Source of the DNA: Clostridium sp. | GTDB taxonomy: Bacteria; Bacillota; Clostridia; Clostridiales; Clostridiaceae | Assembly: GCA_031292145.1 (NCBI GenBank) | Contig: JARLHR010000111.1 | Coordinates: forward strand, 1 to 64,000 | DNA length: 64,000 bases | Reading direction: 5' to 3' | In this document: positions 17,631-26,058 of the stretch, piece by piece | How the letters are laid out: every line of letters begins with the position of its first letter | How positions within the stretch are numbered: position 1 is the first letter of the stretch | Program-made: the position numbers and the translations under genes | The notes under the pieces: generated by a model | Databases searched by the model: none | Told to the model about the DNA's origin: nothing | What the model saw: the letters and a program-made list of their open reading frames with translations, nothing else

Positions 17631-18929
17631 ATGGCTAAAATATTAGATCAACCAAGATATAAATGTGCACTAGCTGCAATGCAGACTGTACAATCAATAG
17701 AAGGTGCTATACCCATATTACATGCAGGTCCAGGGTGCGGTGCTAAGCTTGGAAGCGGAGCAGGAAATTCAGGACATTTTTCACATAATATTTTTCCATG
17801 TACTAATATAAGTGAAAAAGAAGTAGTTTTTGGTGGAGAAAAAAAATTAAATGAAATAGTGGAAAATTCATTAAAGGTTATAGATGCTGATTTATATGTG
17901 GTGCTAACAAGCTGTACATCAGAGGTTATTGGTGATGATGCAGAAGAAATTGCACGTTCTTTTAGGGAGGATGGGAAACCAGTAATATTTACATCTACAC
18001 CAGGATTTAAAGGAAATAACTATTTAGGTCATGAATGGGTAATTGACTCTATTATAAATCAATACTTAGAACCAAGTGATGAAAAGATAAAAGGACTTGT
18101 TAATATTTGGGCAGGAATTCCATTGCATGATCCATTTTGGTTAGGAAATTTAAGAGAATTAGAAAAGCTTATAGAACAGCTAGGATTAATACCAAATACT
18201 ATATTTGGACATGATAGGGGAATTAAGAATTTAAATAAGGTTCCACAAGCTGAATTTAATCTTTTAGTTTCACCATGGCTTGGATTAAATAATGTTAAAA
18301 ACCTAGAAAGAAAATTTGGAACTCCTTATCTTCACTATCCTGTTCTGCCGGTAGGTGCAACAGAAACAAGTAAGTTTTTAAGGGCAGTTGGAGACTTTGC
18401 TGGAATTGATAAGGAAAAGGTAGATAAAATTATAGAAAAGCAAGAAAAAGAATATTATTACTATATTGAACGATTTGCAGATGTATTCCTTGAAACACGT
18501 GTAATGTCAAAGCGTTTTGTTGTAGTCTCAGATTCACAATATTCACTTGCATTAACAAAATTCTTAGTAAATGATTTAGGCTTATTTCCAGCCAAACAAT
18601 TTATAATTGATGATGCACCAGAAAAATATAGAAAACCTATAGAAGGATATTTTAAAGAATTAAATTATGATATTGAAGCAGATGTAGAATTCTCTGTTGA
18701 TGGACATAAGATTCATGAGGAAATAAAAAATACAGATTATCATGGTTATCCTTTAATTTTAGGAAGCTCATGGGAAAAGAAGGCTGCCAAAGATACAGAA
18801 GGTCATTACTTAGCTATATCATGGCCAATTAATGAGAGATTGGTTATTAATAGTTCATATGTAGGGTATACAGGAGGGCTTAAGCTTTTAGAAGATATAT
18901 ATTCTGTGGTTCTTACTAGATTTAATTAA
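17631..18929 (+). CDS. Nitrogenase-like component 1, K-type subunit (K1)
   Basis: The 432-aa K-type subunit starts MAKILDQPRYKCALAAMQTV. P-cluster Cys are at 12 (RYKC), 36 (AGPGC) and 95 (LTSCTSEVIGDD), like NifK Cys70, 95 and 153. It lacks the long N-terminal extension of NifK. It shares TPGFKGNNYLGHE, SPWLGLNNVKNLERKFGTPY and LPVGATETSKFL with K2, but the two are clearly diverged. GAGGAGG at 17614-17620, inside the end of D1, sets the ATG at 17631, 2 nt after the D1 stop; a longer frame from 17577 would overlap D1 and lacks a site. It forms the component 1 heterotetramer with D1. Confidence 0.82.
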   Translation: MAKILDQPRYKCALAAMQTVQSIEGAIPILHAGPGCGAKLGSGAGNSGHFSHNIFPCTNISEKEVVFGGEKKLNEIVENSLKVIDADLYVVLTSCTSEVIGDDAEEIARSFREDGKPVIFTSTPGFKGNNYLGHEWVIDSIINQYLEPSDEKIKGLVNIWAGIPLHDPFWLGNLRELEKLIEQLGLIPNTIFGHDRGIKNLNKVPQAEFNLLVSPWLGLNNVKNLERKFGTPYLHYPVLPVGATETSKFLRAVGDFAGIDKEKVDKIIEKQEKEYYYYIERFADVFLETRVMSKRFVVVSDSQYSLALTKFLVNDLGLFPAKQFIIDDAPEKYRKPIEGYFKELNYDIEADVEFSVDGHKIHEEIKNTDYHGYPLILGSSWEKKAAKDTEGHYLAISWPINERLVINSSYVGYTGGLKLLEDIYSVVLTRFN

Positions 18930-19475
18930 AAAGATAATGTATTAATATATATTTCAATTAACAATGCATGGTTAAGGTTACTGTTAGATCTATTAATAGA
19001 GTAAAACTGAGTAAACATATAAAAATAAGAAAATACTTGCGCAGTATTTAAGTAAATCTGAATGAAAAATCAGAGGACTTACTTCTAAAAAAATAGAAGT
19101 AAGTCCTCTTTTTTAAGAAATATTAGTGAAATAAATTTATTTCTAAATTCATTTACGATTTTTAAAATTCCTTTAATGGATTAATTGTTCCTTCTTCAGT
19201 ACTTCTAATCACAGTAGCCACCATAAGTTATAGTTTTTCAAATCTTTGCACACTTCTCAAGGGTTTCTCTTAATATATTTTTATGTTTATTTAGGGAATG
19301 GTTTCTTTTTACAAATAAGACTTTTCATTGAGTTTTATGACACAATTTGTTAGAATGTGTATATAAGCATAGACAAATTTAAAGTTATAGTAAGAGTTAT
19401 CGACTATAAATATAGTATTAGTGAATATTATAATAAAATATTATATATTATGGGGAATTTTAGGGGGAGAATTAC
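18930..19475. other. Intergenic region after DK1
   Basis: It contains attenuator-like copy 2 (19058-19114), which also serves as a terminator. The rest is AT-rich with no supported gene. A short minus-strand segment near 19155-19220 translates as MVATVIRSTEEGTINPLKEF but has no RBS and is only 20 codons, so I do not call it. Confidence 0.5.
19058..19114 (+). promoter_or_regulatory. Leader attenuator motif, copy 2
   Basis: CTGAATGAAAAATCAGAGGA repeats the hairpin-AAAA-hairpin-GAGG pattern. A perfect terminator begins within GAGG (GAGGACTTACTTCTA against TAGAAGTAAGTCCTC, then TTTTTT). No strong promoter is visible just upstream, so it may terminate the DK1 operon or be the leader of a lost gene. 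Confidence 0.65.
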
Positions 19476-20618
19476 TTGGTTGATTTTGATTTGGAAATAA
19501 AAAAGGCACATCCAATTAATATTAAGGAAATAGAATTAAACAGGTATAGAATTGACGACAAGATTAAGAAATCTATTATTTTATATAATACAGCCATAGG
19601 AGAGATAAAGAAAGGCAACTTCGATTTAGTAATAAATGATTTGAAAAAAGCTTTATCTTATAATAAAGGTTTTACAGAAGCTATTAAACTTATGGGCTTA
19701 TGTTATGTTAATATGAAAGAATATAAAAAAGCAGAAAAAATTTTTAAAAAGCTTGATAAATATGCAATGTATAATGAATTAGTAAATGAGTATATGCAAA
19801 GTTTATTAATAAAAACATTTATGTCTAAAAATATAAATACAATAGAATACGCTAATCATATTTCTGGTAGAAAAAAGGAGCAATCCGTTGCAGTTAAGGG
19901 TTCAAAAGGAAAGATTATTATAAGTTTATTATTTTTTATGATTGTTATAGCTGGAACAAGCCTAAATTACTTCTATCCTAAAACTGTTCAAGGGATTTTG
20001 GCGAAATTTTCCATAAGTATCAAAGGTGTTCAAGAAAAATTTCAAGCTAATAATAAAATAGCTGATTCTGAGGAAAAAACGGATAAAAATTCAGTTAAAG
20101 ATGATATTTCATCAGAGGAAAATACTGCAGCTAACAAAGAATATGAAAATACCCAAAAGAGCTTAGAAGATACTAAATTAGAGGCAGATAATTATAAAAA
20201 TGATACTGTAAATATGTTAAATGATGCCGAAAAGTTTTTTAATGATGGAAATTATGAGAAGGCTGCTAGCATTTTAATAAGTATGAAAAGTAGGAATTTT
20301 GATGATGAAACAAAAATGAGATTTGATAAGTTGTGGCAAAATTTAAAACCAAATCCACTATGGACTATATACAATGAAGGGAATAAACTGTATAAAGAAA
20401 AGAATTATTCGGAAGCACTTCCCAAATTAGTAATAGCTTCAGAAATTGATCCTAATTTAGATATTATGCCATGGATTACTTTTCAGATAGGGATGTGCTA
20501 TAAAGAAACAAATGATAATACCAATGCTCTTACATACTTTAATAAAGTAAAAGATGACTATCCAAAATCGCAATACGCTTCAAATGCCAAAATGATGATA
20601 AGTCAAATAGGTAATTAG
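19476..20618 (+). CDS. Membrane-anchored TPR protein
   Basis: The 380-aa protein has N-terminal TPR-like helices (IILYNTAIGEIKKGNFDLVI, AIKLMGLCYVNMKEYKKAEK), one membrane helix at about 149-165 (IIISLLFFMIVIAGTSLNYF), a charged coiled-coil linker, and C-terminal TPRs (LNDAEKFFNDGNYEKAASIL, WITFQIGMCYKETNDNTNAL). It probably has a scaffolding or assembly role at the membrane; the partner is unknown. It sits between DK1 and the T-box but has no link in sequence to nitrogenase. The start is TTG at 19476 after AGGGGGAG. Confidence 0.7.
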   Translation: MVDFDLEIKKAHPINIKEIELNRYRIDDKIKKSIILYNTAIGEIKKGNFDLVINDLKKALSYNKGFTEAIKLMGLCYVNMKEYKKAEKIFKKLDKYAMYNELVNEYMQSLLIKTFMSKNINTIEYANHISGRKKEQSVAVKGSKGKIIISLLFFMIVIAGTSLNYFYPKTVQGILAKFSISIKGVQEKFQANNKIADSEEKTDKNSVKDDISSEENTAANKEYENTQKSLEDTKLEADNYKNDTVNMLNDAEKFFNDGNYEKAASILISMKSRNFDDETKMRFDKLWQNLKPNPLWTIYNEGNKLYKEKNYSEALPKLVIASEIDPNLDIMPWITFQIGMCYKETNDNTNALTYFNKVKDDYPKSQYASNAKMMISQIGN

Positions 20619-20847
20619 AATTTTGTGAAGATAAACCCAAAAGAGTAGTCAAGATTTATGGCGTGAATCGGAATACTAAATTGTCTGAGTTTTGAGATAT
20701 GGTCTGCTAATAAAAGTATACAAATAATGCACAACCATAATAGATTTGTAATCCAACATTTTATTATGGTTAAGCAAGTATACAATATATTTATTGGATA
20801 AGGCTTGTGTTAGTAATATTGCTTTAAAATTAAATTTTAAAATAATA

Positions 20848-20915
20848 TTGACTAATTACTATAACATGGAATATAATTATTATAAATCATACTAAGTAAA
20901 TGGGAATTGTATGAA
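20848..20915 (+). promoter_or_regulatory. Promoter with CymR-like operator ahead of the T-box
   Basis: TTGACT (20848-20853), 18 nt, then TATAAT (20872-20877). Just downstream, ATCATACTAAGTAAATGGGA and ATTGTATGAA (20886-20915) match motifs at 27028, 32497 and 33253. The GGAATT half-site resembles the operator of the cysteine regulator CymR. The match is from memory of the consensus and is an inference. Confidence 0.6.
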
Positions 20916-20939
20916 AAACGATTAGTATAATTATTTATA

Positions 20940-21192
20940 AGATAAATGCGTTGAAAGGAATAAGTATATTAAGGAAAGTTTTCAGAGAGGAATTCTTAAA
21001 ATAGCTGAAAGGAATTCTAAATGGAACTTAATAGAATGCATCCTGGAGCACTAAGTTGAACAAGCGGTAGGCTTAGCAGGAGTGCCTGATATAGCACAAA
21101 GAGATGTTATGTGTAATAATTTAAACATAATAATCAGAGTGGGACCGCGGATATTTTCTGCCTCTGTTTAACAACAGAGGCAGTTTTCTTTA
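20940..21192 (+). ncRNA. T-box riboswitch, apparent cysteine (UGC) specifier
   Basis: The T-box sequence AGAGTGGGACCGCGG is at 21136-21150, followed by terminator TGCCTCTGTT and AACAGAGGCA with TTTTCTTT. Stem I features include AGAGAGGAATTC (20984) and a second GGAATTC arm. The specifier loop reads GAATGCA (21034-21040), giving TGC (Cys) at 21037-21039 in the usual GAA-NNN-A setting. Stem II is AAGCGGTAGGCTTAGCAGG onward. Uncharged tRNA-Cys would permit antitermination. It controls the YezD-type gene at 21316 and possibly genes beyond. Confidence 0.88.
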
Positions 21193-21315
21193 TATAAAGA
21201 AAAATTATATTAAATTGCGAATCATGATTATGGATTTTGTATAAAAATTAATATTTCACATAAAAATCAGAAAGGATAAGTTTTTTATAATTTAAAGTGT
21301 AGGGGGAATAGGCTT

Positions 21316-21468
21316 ATGGAAATTAGTAGTAGGGAAATTATTGAAGACAAAAAACTTAAAGAAATATTTAAGATGATTGAAAAAATAAAATACGGGTCTA
21401 TAACATTGATAATACAAGATGGCGTAATTATACAAGTAGACAAGAATGAGAAAATAAGAATGAAATAA
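21316..21468 (+). CDS. YezD/DUF2292-family small protein
   Basis: The 50-aa protein has the C-terminal pattern IKYGSITLIIQDGVIIQVDK followed by NEKIRMK. This is the DUF2292 (YezD) signature, a short basic protein repeatedly found in sulfate/cysteine assimilation operons and of unknown biochemical role. AGGGGGA at 21301-21307 is placed 8 nt before the ATG. Being directly downstream of a Cys-type T-box, it should be made when cysteine is short. No terminator is obvious before the next promoter at 21575. Confidence 0.8.
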   Translation: MEISSREIIEDKKLKEIFKMIEKIKYGSITLIIQDGVIIQVDKNEKIRMK

Positions 21469-21531
21469 AATATATATTGAGTACAAAAGAGAAATTATCA
21501 TTAATAGTAATTTAAAACTAAATTTAAAAAA

Positions 21532-21571
21532 CAAATAATTAATTAGAAAAACAAATAATTAATTAGAAAAA
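21532..21571. repeat. Tandem 20-nt duplication upstream of a promoter
   Basis: ACAAATAATTAATTAGAAAA occurs twice head to tail, followed by a partial third unit that overlaps the promoter spacer (CAAATAATTAGAA). It may hold repeated protein-binding sites upstream of the nifH-side promoter, or be simple slippage. Confidence 0.7.
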
Positions 21572-21574
21572 TTG

Positions 21575-21603
21575 TTGACAAATACAAATAATTAGAATAT
21601 ATT
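21575..21603 (+). promoter_or_regulatory. Sigma-A-type promoter for the nifH-side unit
   Basis: TTGACA (21575-21580), 17-nt spacer, TATATT (21598-21603). It lies about 60 nt before attenuator copy 3 and upstream of the broken gene and nifH. Confidence 0.8.
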
Positions 21604-21664
21604 ATAACAAAACACAGTAAATTTATAAGAATAAACGGAATTTTTAAATAATATTTTAGTAAAT

Positions 21665-21722
21665 CTGACTGGAAAACCAGAGGATGTACTTCTAAGTAAT
21701 AGAAGTATGTCCTCTTTTCTTT
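21665..21722 (+). promoter_or_regulatory. Leader attenuator motif, copy 3
   Basis: CTGACTGGAAAACCAGAGGA forms a CTGG/CCAG hairpin with an AAAA loop. The terminator starts in GAGG (GAGGATGTACTTCTA against TAGAAGTATGTCCTC, then TTTT). The stem bases differ from copy 1 (CTAG) but pairing is kept, which indicates selection on RNA structure. Confidence 0.75.
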
Positions 21723-21760
21723 TAAACTATTTAAAAAATCCAGGGAGGGCAATCTCAAAT

Positions 21761-22063
21761 ATGGTAACAATTAATTTAAATGAATCTTCAGTAACTATAA
21801 GAGAATCAAGATTGGGTTCAAAATATTTCTGACTTTAGGTCTGCAGAAGTTGAATTTAATGTAGATGCTGGATCAGTTCAAATAGAAATAGAAAAAGAGT
21901 CCCAGGAAAGCAGAGTATTAATCCTTGGAAGTGGGAGGGACAAGAATCTTCCAGCAAAAGAAAGTGGAGGTAGAGGTAAAATGATGGAGTTTAATTTTGA
22001 CACTATAAAGGTTATAGGAGGATATAAGACTTAAAACAAGCAGTCAGAGAAGCTTTGAAATAA
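21761..22063 (+). pseudogene. Frameshifted gene upstream of nifH with a D-subunit-like N-terminus
   Basis: CAGGGAGG (21741-21748) and ATG 21761 start MVTINLNESSVTIRESRLGS, similar to the N-terminus of D1 (VGTRESRLGS), then a TGA at 21830. Another frame continues SDFRSAEVEFNVDAGSVQIE, IEKESQESRVLILGSGRDKN and so on to TAA at 22032. A second shift restores DLKQAVREALK to TAA at 22061-22063. The middle is not recognised and lacks nitrogenase Cys motifs. It could be a decayed accessory gene or a deletion relic of a third D gene. The intact promoter, leader and RBS suggest recent decay. Confidence 0.55.
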
Positions 22064-22088
22064 TATAAACGTAGATTAAAAATACTTT

Positions 22089-22142
22089 AGGCATATGAAA
22101 AATAATAAGTCCATTATGTGACAAATAGTTTTTTATATGCCG
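22089..22142. repeat. Palindromic repeat family B, degenerate copy
   Basis: AGGCATATGAAAAATAATAA faces GTTTTTTATATGCCG. It lies between the broken gene and nifH; as RNA it could be a weak hairpin. Confidence 0.5.
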
Positions 22143-22170
22143 TACATAAAGTTTTTAATATTTAAATTAA

Positions 22171-23046
<876 letters not shown>

Positions 23047-23119
23047 TTTTAAATTTTGGAGTATAAAGTTAAGAATACCTAATTAACATTAGTATTCAAA
23101 ATAATGGGGAGGCAATGTA

Positions 23120-23899
23120 ATGATAAATGTTAAGAATATAAGTAAGAATTTTAATACTCCAACTGGCAAAGTGGAAGTATTAAAAGACATAAGTTTAAAT
23201 GTTAATCAAGGCGATATCTTTGGGATAATAGGTTTTAGCGGTGCAGGAAAATCTACATTAATAAGGTGTTTAAATGGACTTGAAAAACCTGATGCTGGAA
23301 ATATAATCATTGGAGAAAATGAGATAACTAAATTAAACAGAAAAGAACTAAGATGTGCAAGAAAAAAGATAGGTATGATATTTCAACAATTTAATTTATT
23401 TGATTCAAGAACTGTTTATGAAAATATTGCTTTCCCATTAGAAATCTCTGGGTATAAAAAAGATAAGATAAAAAATAGAGTTGAAGAAATATTAGAGTTA
23501 GTTGAATTATCAGAAAAAAGGGACTCATATCCACTTCAATTAAGTGGAGGACAAAAGCAGAGAGTTGGCATTGCAAGAGCATTAGCAAATGAACCAGATG
23601 TGTTGCTTAGTGATGAGGCAACTTCTGCGTTAGATCCTCAAACAACATTTTCGATTTTAGAACTTTTAAAAAATATAAATCAAAAATTAAACTTGACAAT
23701 AGTTATAATAACCCATGAATTAGATGTATTAAGATATTGTGCAGATAATATGGTAGTTTTAGAAGATGGTCACATTGTTGAAAAAGGAAAAACAGAAGAT
23801 TTATTTTTAAATCCTAAAAGTAATACATTAAAAAATTTTATAAATATTACAGAAGGTTTTCAAAAGAATAGGAAATTTTCAGGAGGTGAGGGAATATGA
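23120..23899 (+). CDS. metN: Methionine ABC transporter ATPase MetN
   Basis: This 259-aa ABC ATPase has Walker A GFSGAGKST (about residues 38-46), Q-loop IFQQFNLFD, signature LSGGQKQR, Walker B VLLSDEA and His in IITHEL. FSGAGKSTLIRCLNGLE is typical of MetN. MetN usually carries a C-terminal NIL domain and is about 340 aa; this one ends at 259 aa, so the regulatory methionine-sensing domain is absent and uptake may lack trans-inhibition. GGGGAGG lies before the ATG. It overlaps metI by 4 nt. Confidence 0.88.
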   Translation: MINVKNISKNFNTPTGKVEVLKDISLNVNQGDIFGIIGFSGAGKSTLIRCLNGLEKPDAGNIIIGENEITKLNRKELRCARKKIGMIFQQFNLFDSRTVYENIAFPLEISGYKKDKIKNRVEEILELVELSEKRDSYPLQLSGGQKQRVGIARALANEPDVLLSDEATSALDPQTTFSILELLKNINQKLNLTIVIITHELDVLRYCADNMVVLEDGHIVEKGKTEDLFLNPKSNTLKNFINITEGFQKNRKFSGGEGI

Positions 23900-24564
23900 A
23901 TAGCGATTTAGTTAATTTGCTATTAACTGGAACAAAAGAAACGCTATATATGGTACTTCTTTCATCAATAATAGCATTTTTGCTTGGGGTACCAATTGGG
24001 GTTTTACTTGTTGTTAGCGATAAAGGCGGTATATTTCCTTTACTTAAAGTGAATAAGATAGTTGGATTTATAATTAATGTTATTCGATCAATGCCAGAAA
24101 TGATATTAATAATTATTTTATTACCATTAGCAAAATTGATAGTAGGAACAACCTTAGGAGCAAATGCAGCTATAGTTTCTATTTCAATAGGTTCAGCGCC
24201 TTTTATAGCTAGAATAATTGAAAATAGTTTAAAAGAGGTTGAGTTTGGAAAAATTGAAGCAGCAGAATCCATGGGAGCGACGACTTTTGAAATAATTAAA
24301 AAAGTTTTACTTCCTGAAGCACTTCCTTCAATAGTTAGAGGAGCAACCATTGCAGTAATAGGAATAATAGGATTTACAGCTATAGCAGGTGCAATTGGTG
24401 CAGGTGGACTTGGAAGTTTGGCTATAAGATTTGGATATCAAAGATTCCGTACAGATGTGTTGATTGGAACTGTCATAATACTTGTGGCAATTGTACAGGC
24501 TATTCAACTGGTAGGAGATTTTAGTGCAAGACTTATAAATAAGAAGAGATTTAAGTTTGAGTAG
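23896..24564 (+). CDS. metI: Methionine ABC transporter permease MetI
   Basis: The 222-aa permease has five membrane segments (LYMVLLSSIIAFLLGVPIGV near residue 15, others near 55, 85, 145 and 190). The loop EFGKIEAAESMGATTFEIIK is the EAA motif, and ARFGYQRF-like AIRFGYQRFRTDV is typical of MetI. Usual MetI length is about 217-222 aa. It overlaps metN by 4 nt, with AGGAGGTGAGG just upstream. Confidence 0.9.
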   Translation: MNSDLVNLLLTGTKETLYMVLLSSIIAFLLGVPIGVLLVVSDKGGIFPLLKVNKIVGFIINVIRSMPEMILIIILLPLAKLIVGTTLGANAAIVSISIGSAPFIARIIENSLKEVEFGKIEAAESMGATTFEIIKKVLLPEALPSIVRGATIAVIGIIGFTAIAGAIGAGGLGSLAIRFGYQRFRTDVLIGTVIILVAIVQAIQLVGDFSARLINKKRFKFE

Positions 24565-24628
24565 AAAGTAATTTAAATTTACCTAAATAGATAATTATAA
24601 AATTGAAAATTTAGAGGAGGAATATATA

Positions 24629-25471
24629 ATGAAGAAGAAAATAATCGCAATTATTACAAGTACATTTATTTTAATGGGAGCACTTACAGGCTGCTCTGCT
24701 AATAGTAAGCAAGATTCAAGTAATTTAAATAATAGTGCAAGCGAAAAAAAGGAGGTAACTTTAAAAGTAGGAGCATCATTAACACCTCATTCTGAAATAT
24801 TAGAGCATATAAAACCAAAACTTAAAGAAGAAGGTATTAATTTAGAGATAGTAAATCTAGATGATGAAGGTCAGTTAAATCCAGCATTAGATGAAAAACA
24901 AATTGATGCAAACTATTTTCAACACGTTCCTTATTTAGAATCAGTATCTAAGGAAAAGGGTTATAACTTTGAAGTTGCAGGAAAAATTCATATTGAGCCG
25001 ATAGGGTTATATTCTAATAAAATAAAATCTATTAATGATTTAAAAGATGGAGATAAAATAGGTATACCTAACAATCCATCGAATGAGTATAGAGCATTAG
25101 TGCTTCTTGAAAAAAATGGAATTATTAAATTGAAAAGTGGACTAGCAAATTATTCAGCAACACCTAATGATATAGCAGAAAATCCTAAGCATCTTCAATT
25201 TGTAGAAGCTGATGCAGCACAATTACCAAGATCTCTTGATGATTTAGCAGGGGCAGTAATAAATACTAATATAATTTTAGATGCAAAAATAGACCCAAAC
25301 ACTGCTTTAATTAGGGAAAGTGGAGATTCTCCTTATGCTAATATAGTTGTGGTAAGAAAAGGTGATAAAGATAGACCTGAAATTCAAGCTCTTATAAAGG
25401 CTTTAACATCAGATGATGTTAAAAGTTTTATTAAAGAAAAATATGGTGTGGCAGTAGTTCCAGCATTTTAG
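24629..25471 (+). CDS. metQ: MetQ/NlpA-family methionine-binding lipoprotein
   Basis: The 280-aa lipoprotein has lipobox LTGCSAN (Cys about residue 22). It shows the NlpA fold: LKVGASLTPHSEILEHIKPK, NPALDEKQIDANYFQHVPYL, KIHIEPIGLYSNKIKSINDL and IGIPNNPSNEYRALVLLEK. It binds methionine or related thioethers for MetNI. Its position between nifH and nifB suggests that the substrate or product of the nitrogenase-like enzyme is a methionine-like sulfur compound. AGGAGG precedes the ATG. Confidence 0.9.
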   Translation: MKKKIIAIITSTFILMGALTGCSANSKQDSSNLNNSASEKKEVTLKVGASLTPHSEILEHIKPKLKEEGINLEIVNLDDEGQLNPALDEKQIDANYFQHVPYLESVSKEKGYNFEVAGKIHIEPIGLYSNKIKSINDLKDGDKIGIPNNPSNEYRALVLLEKNGIIKLKSGLANYSATPNDIAENPKHLQFVEADAAQLPRSLDDLAGAVINTNIILDAKIDPNTALIRESGDSPYANIVVVRKGDKDRPEIQALIKALTSDDVKSFIKEKYGVAVVPAF

Positions 25472-25545
25472 ACATATGAAAGAAAATAATAAGTAGATGA
25501 TTGGAGATATACTAGCATGCTGCTTACTATTTTCTTAAATATGCA
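25471..25545. repeat. Palindromic repeat family B, short copy
   Basis: GACATATGAAAGAAAATAAT against ACTATTTTCTTAAATATGCA, with AAGTAG inside and TGCTTACT opposite. It starts at the metQ stop, between metQ and the nifX-like gene. Confidence 0.6.
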
Positions 25546-25564
25546 TTGAAAGGGGAGGAAGAGA

Positions 25565-25918
25565 GTGTCATATAAGGTAGCGTTTGCTAGTAGTGATGGA
25601 AAAGTTGTTAATCAGCATTTTGGCAGGACAAAGCAATTTTTAATAGTTGAAATAGATAAAGATAATAAGGATTATAAGTATGTTGAAACGCGAATTAATG
25701 AACCATCTTGTCAGGAATTCCAACATACAGAGGATGCTTTGAAAAGTTCTGTTGAGTTAATATCTGATTGCAAAGCAGTCTTTGTTGCTAGAATAGGACA
25801 AGGCGCATTAGTCCAAGTCGAAGCTAGAGGAATAAAAGGAATTGAAGCACCATATTTTATTGAAGATATACTCGATAAAATATTAAATTCAAAGGTCAAT
25901 ATTCTAGATATATATTAG
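25565..25918 (+). CDS. NifX/NafY-domain (dinitrogenase cofactor) protein
   Basis: The 117-residue protein is a single RNase H-like NifX domain: VAFASSDGKVVNQHFGRTKQ, FLIVEID, CKAVFVARIGQGALVQVEAR, GIKGIEAPYFIEDILDKIL. Such domains bind iron-sulfur cofactor precursors; in many NifB proteins the domain is fused to the C-terminus, whereas here it is a separate gene placed before nifB. It probably carries the NifB product to component 1. The start is GTG at 25565 after GGGGAGGA. Confidence 0.85.
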   Translation: MSYKVAFASSDGKVVNQHFGRTKQFLIVEIDKDNKDYKYVETRINEPSCQEFQHTEDALKSSVELISDCKAVFVARIGQGALVQVEARGIKGIEAPYFIEDILDKILNSKVNILDIY

Positions 25919-26058
25919 GAATGAAAATTAATTTATAGATATTATAATTACCAATTATCAATGCGCTATTCAAAATTGTGGTTGAAAGCTCACAGAGAAT
26001 ATAATATGAAATTCGAGAAAGTAAATTTAAATAAAGTTAACAAAAGGAAGTGAATTAA

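Noticed and set aside
16156-18929. Chlorophyllide or Ni-sirohydrochlorin reductase (ChlNB, CfbCD)
   Set aside because: Context has no tetrapyrrole genes, both D and K subunits keep all three P-cluster-type Cys and the cofactor Cys, and NifB is present.
19155-19220. Minus-strand relic frame MVATVIRSTEEGTINPLKEF
   Set aside because: Only 20 codons, no RBS, no family recognised, and surrounding frames are closed.
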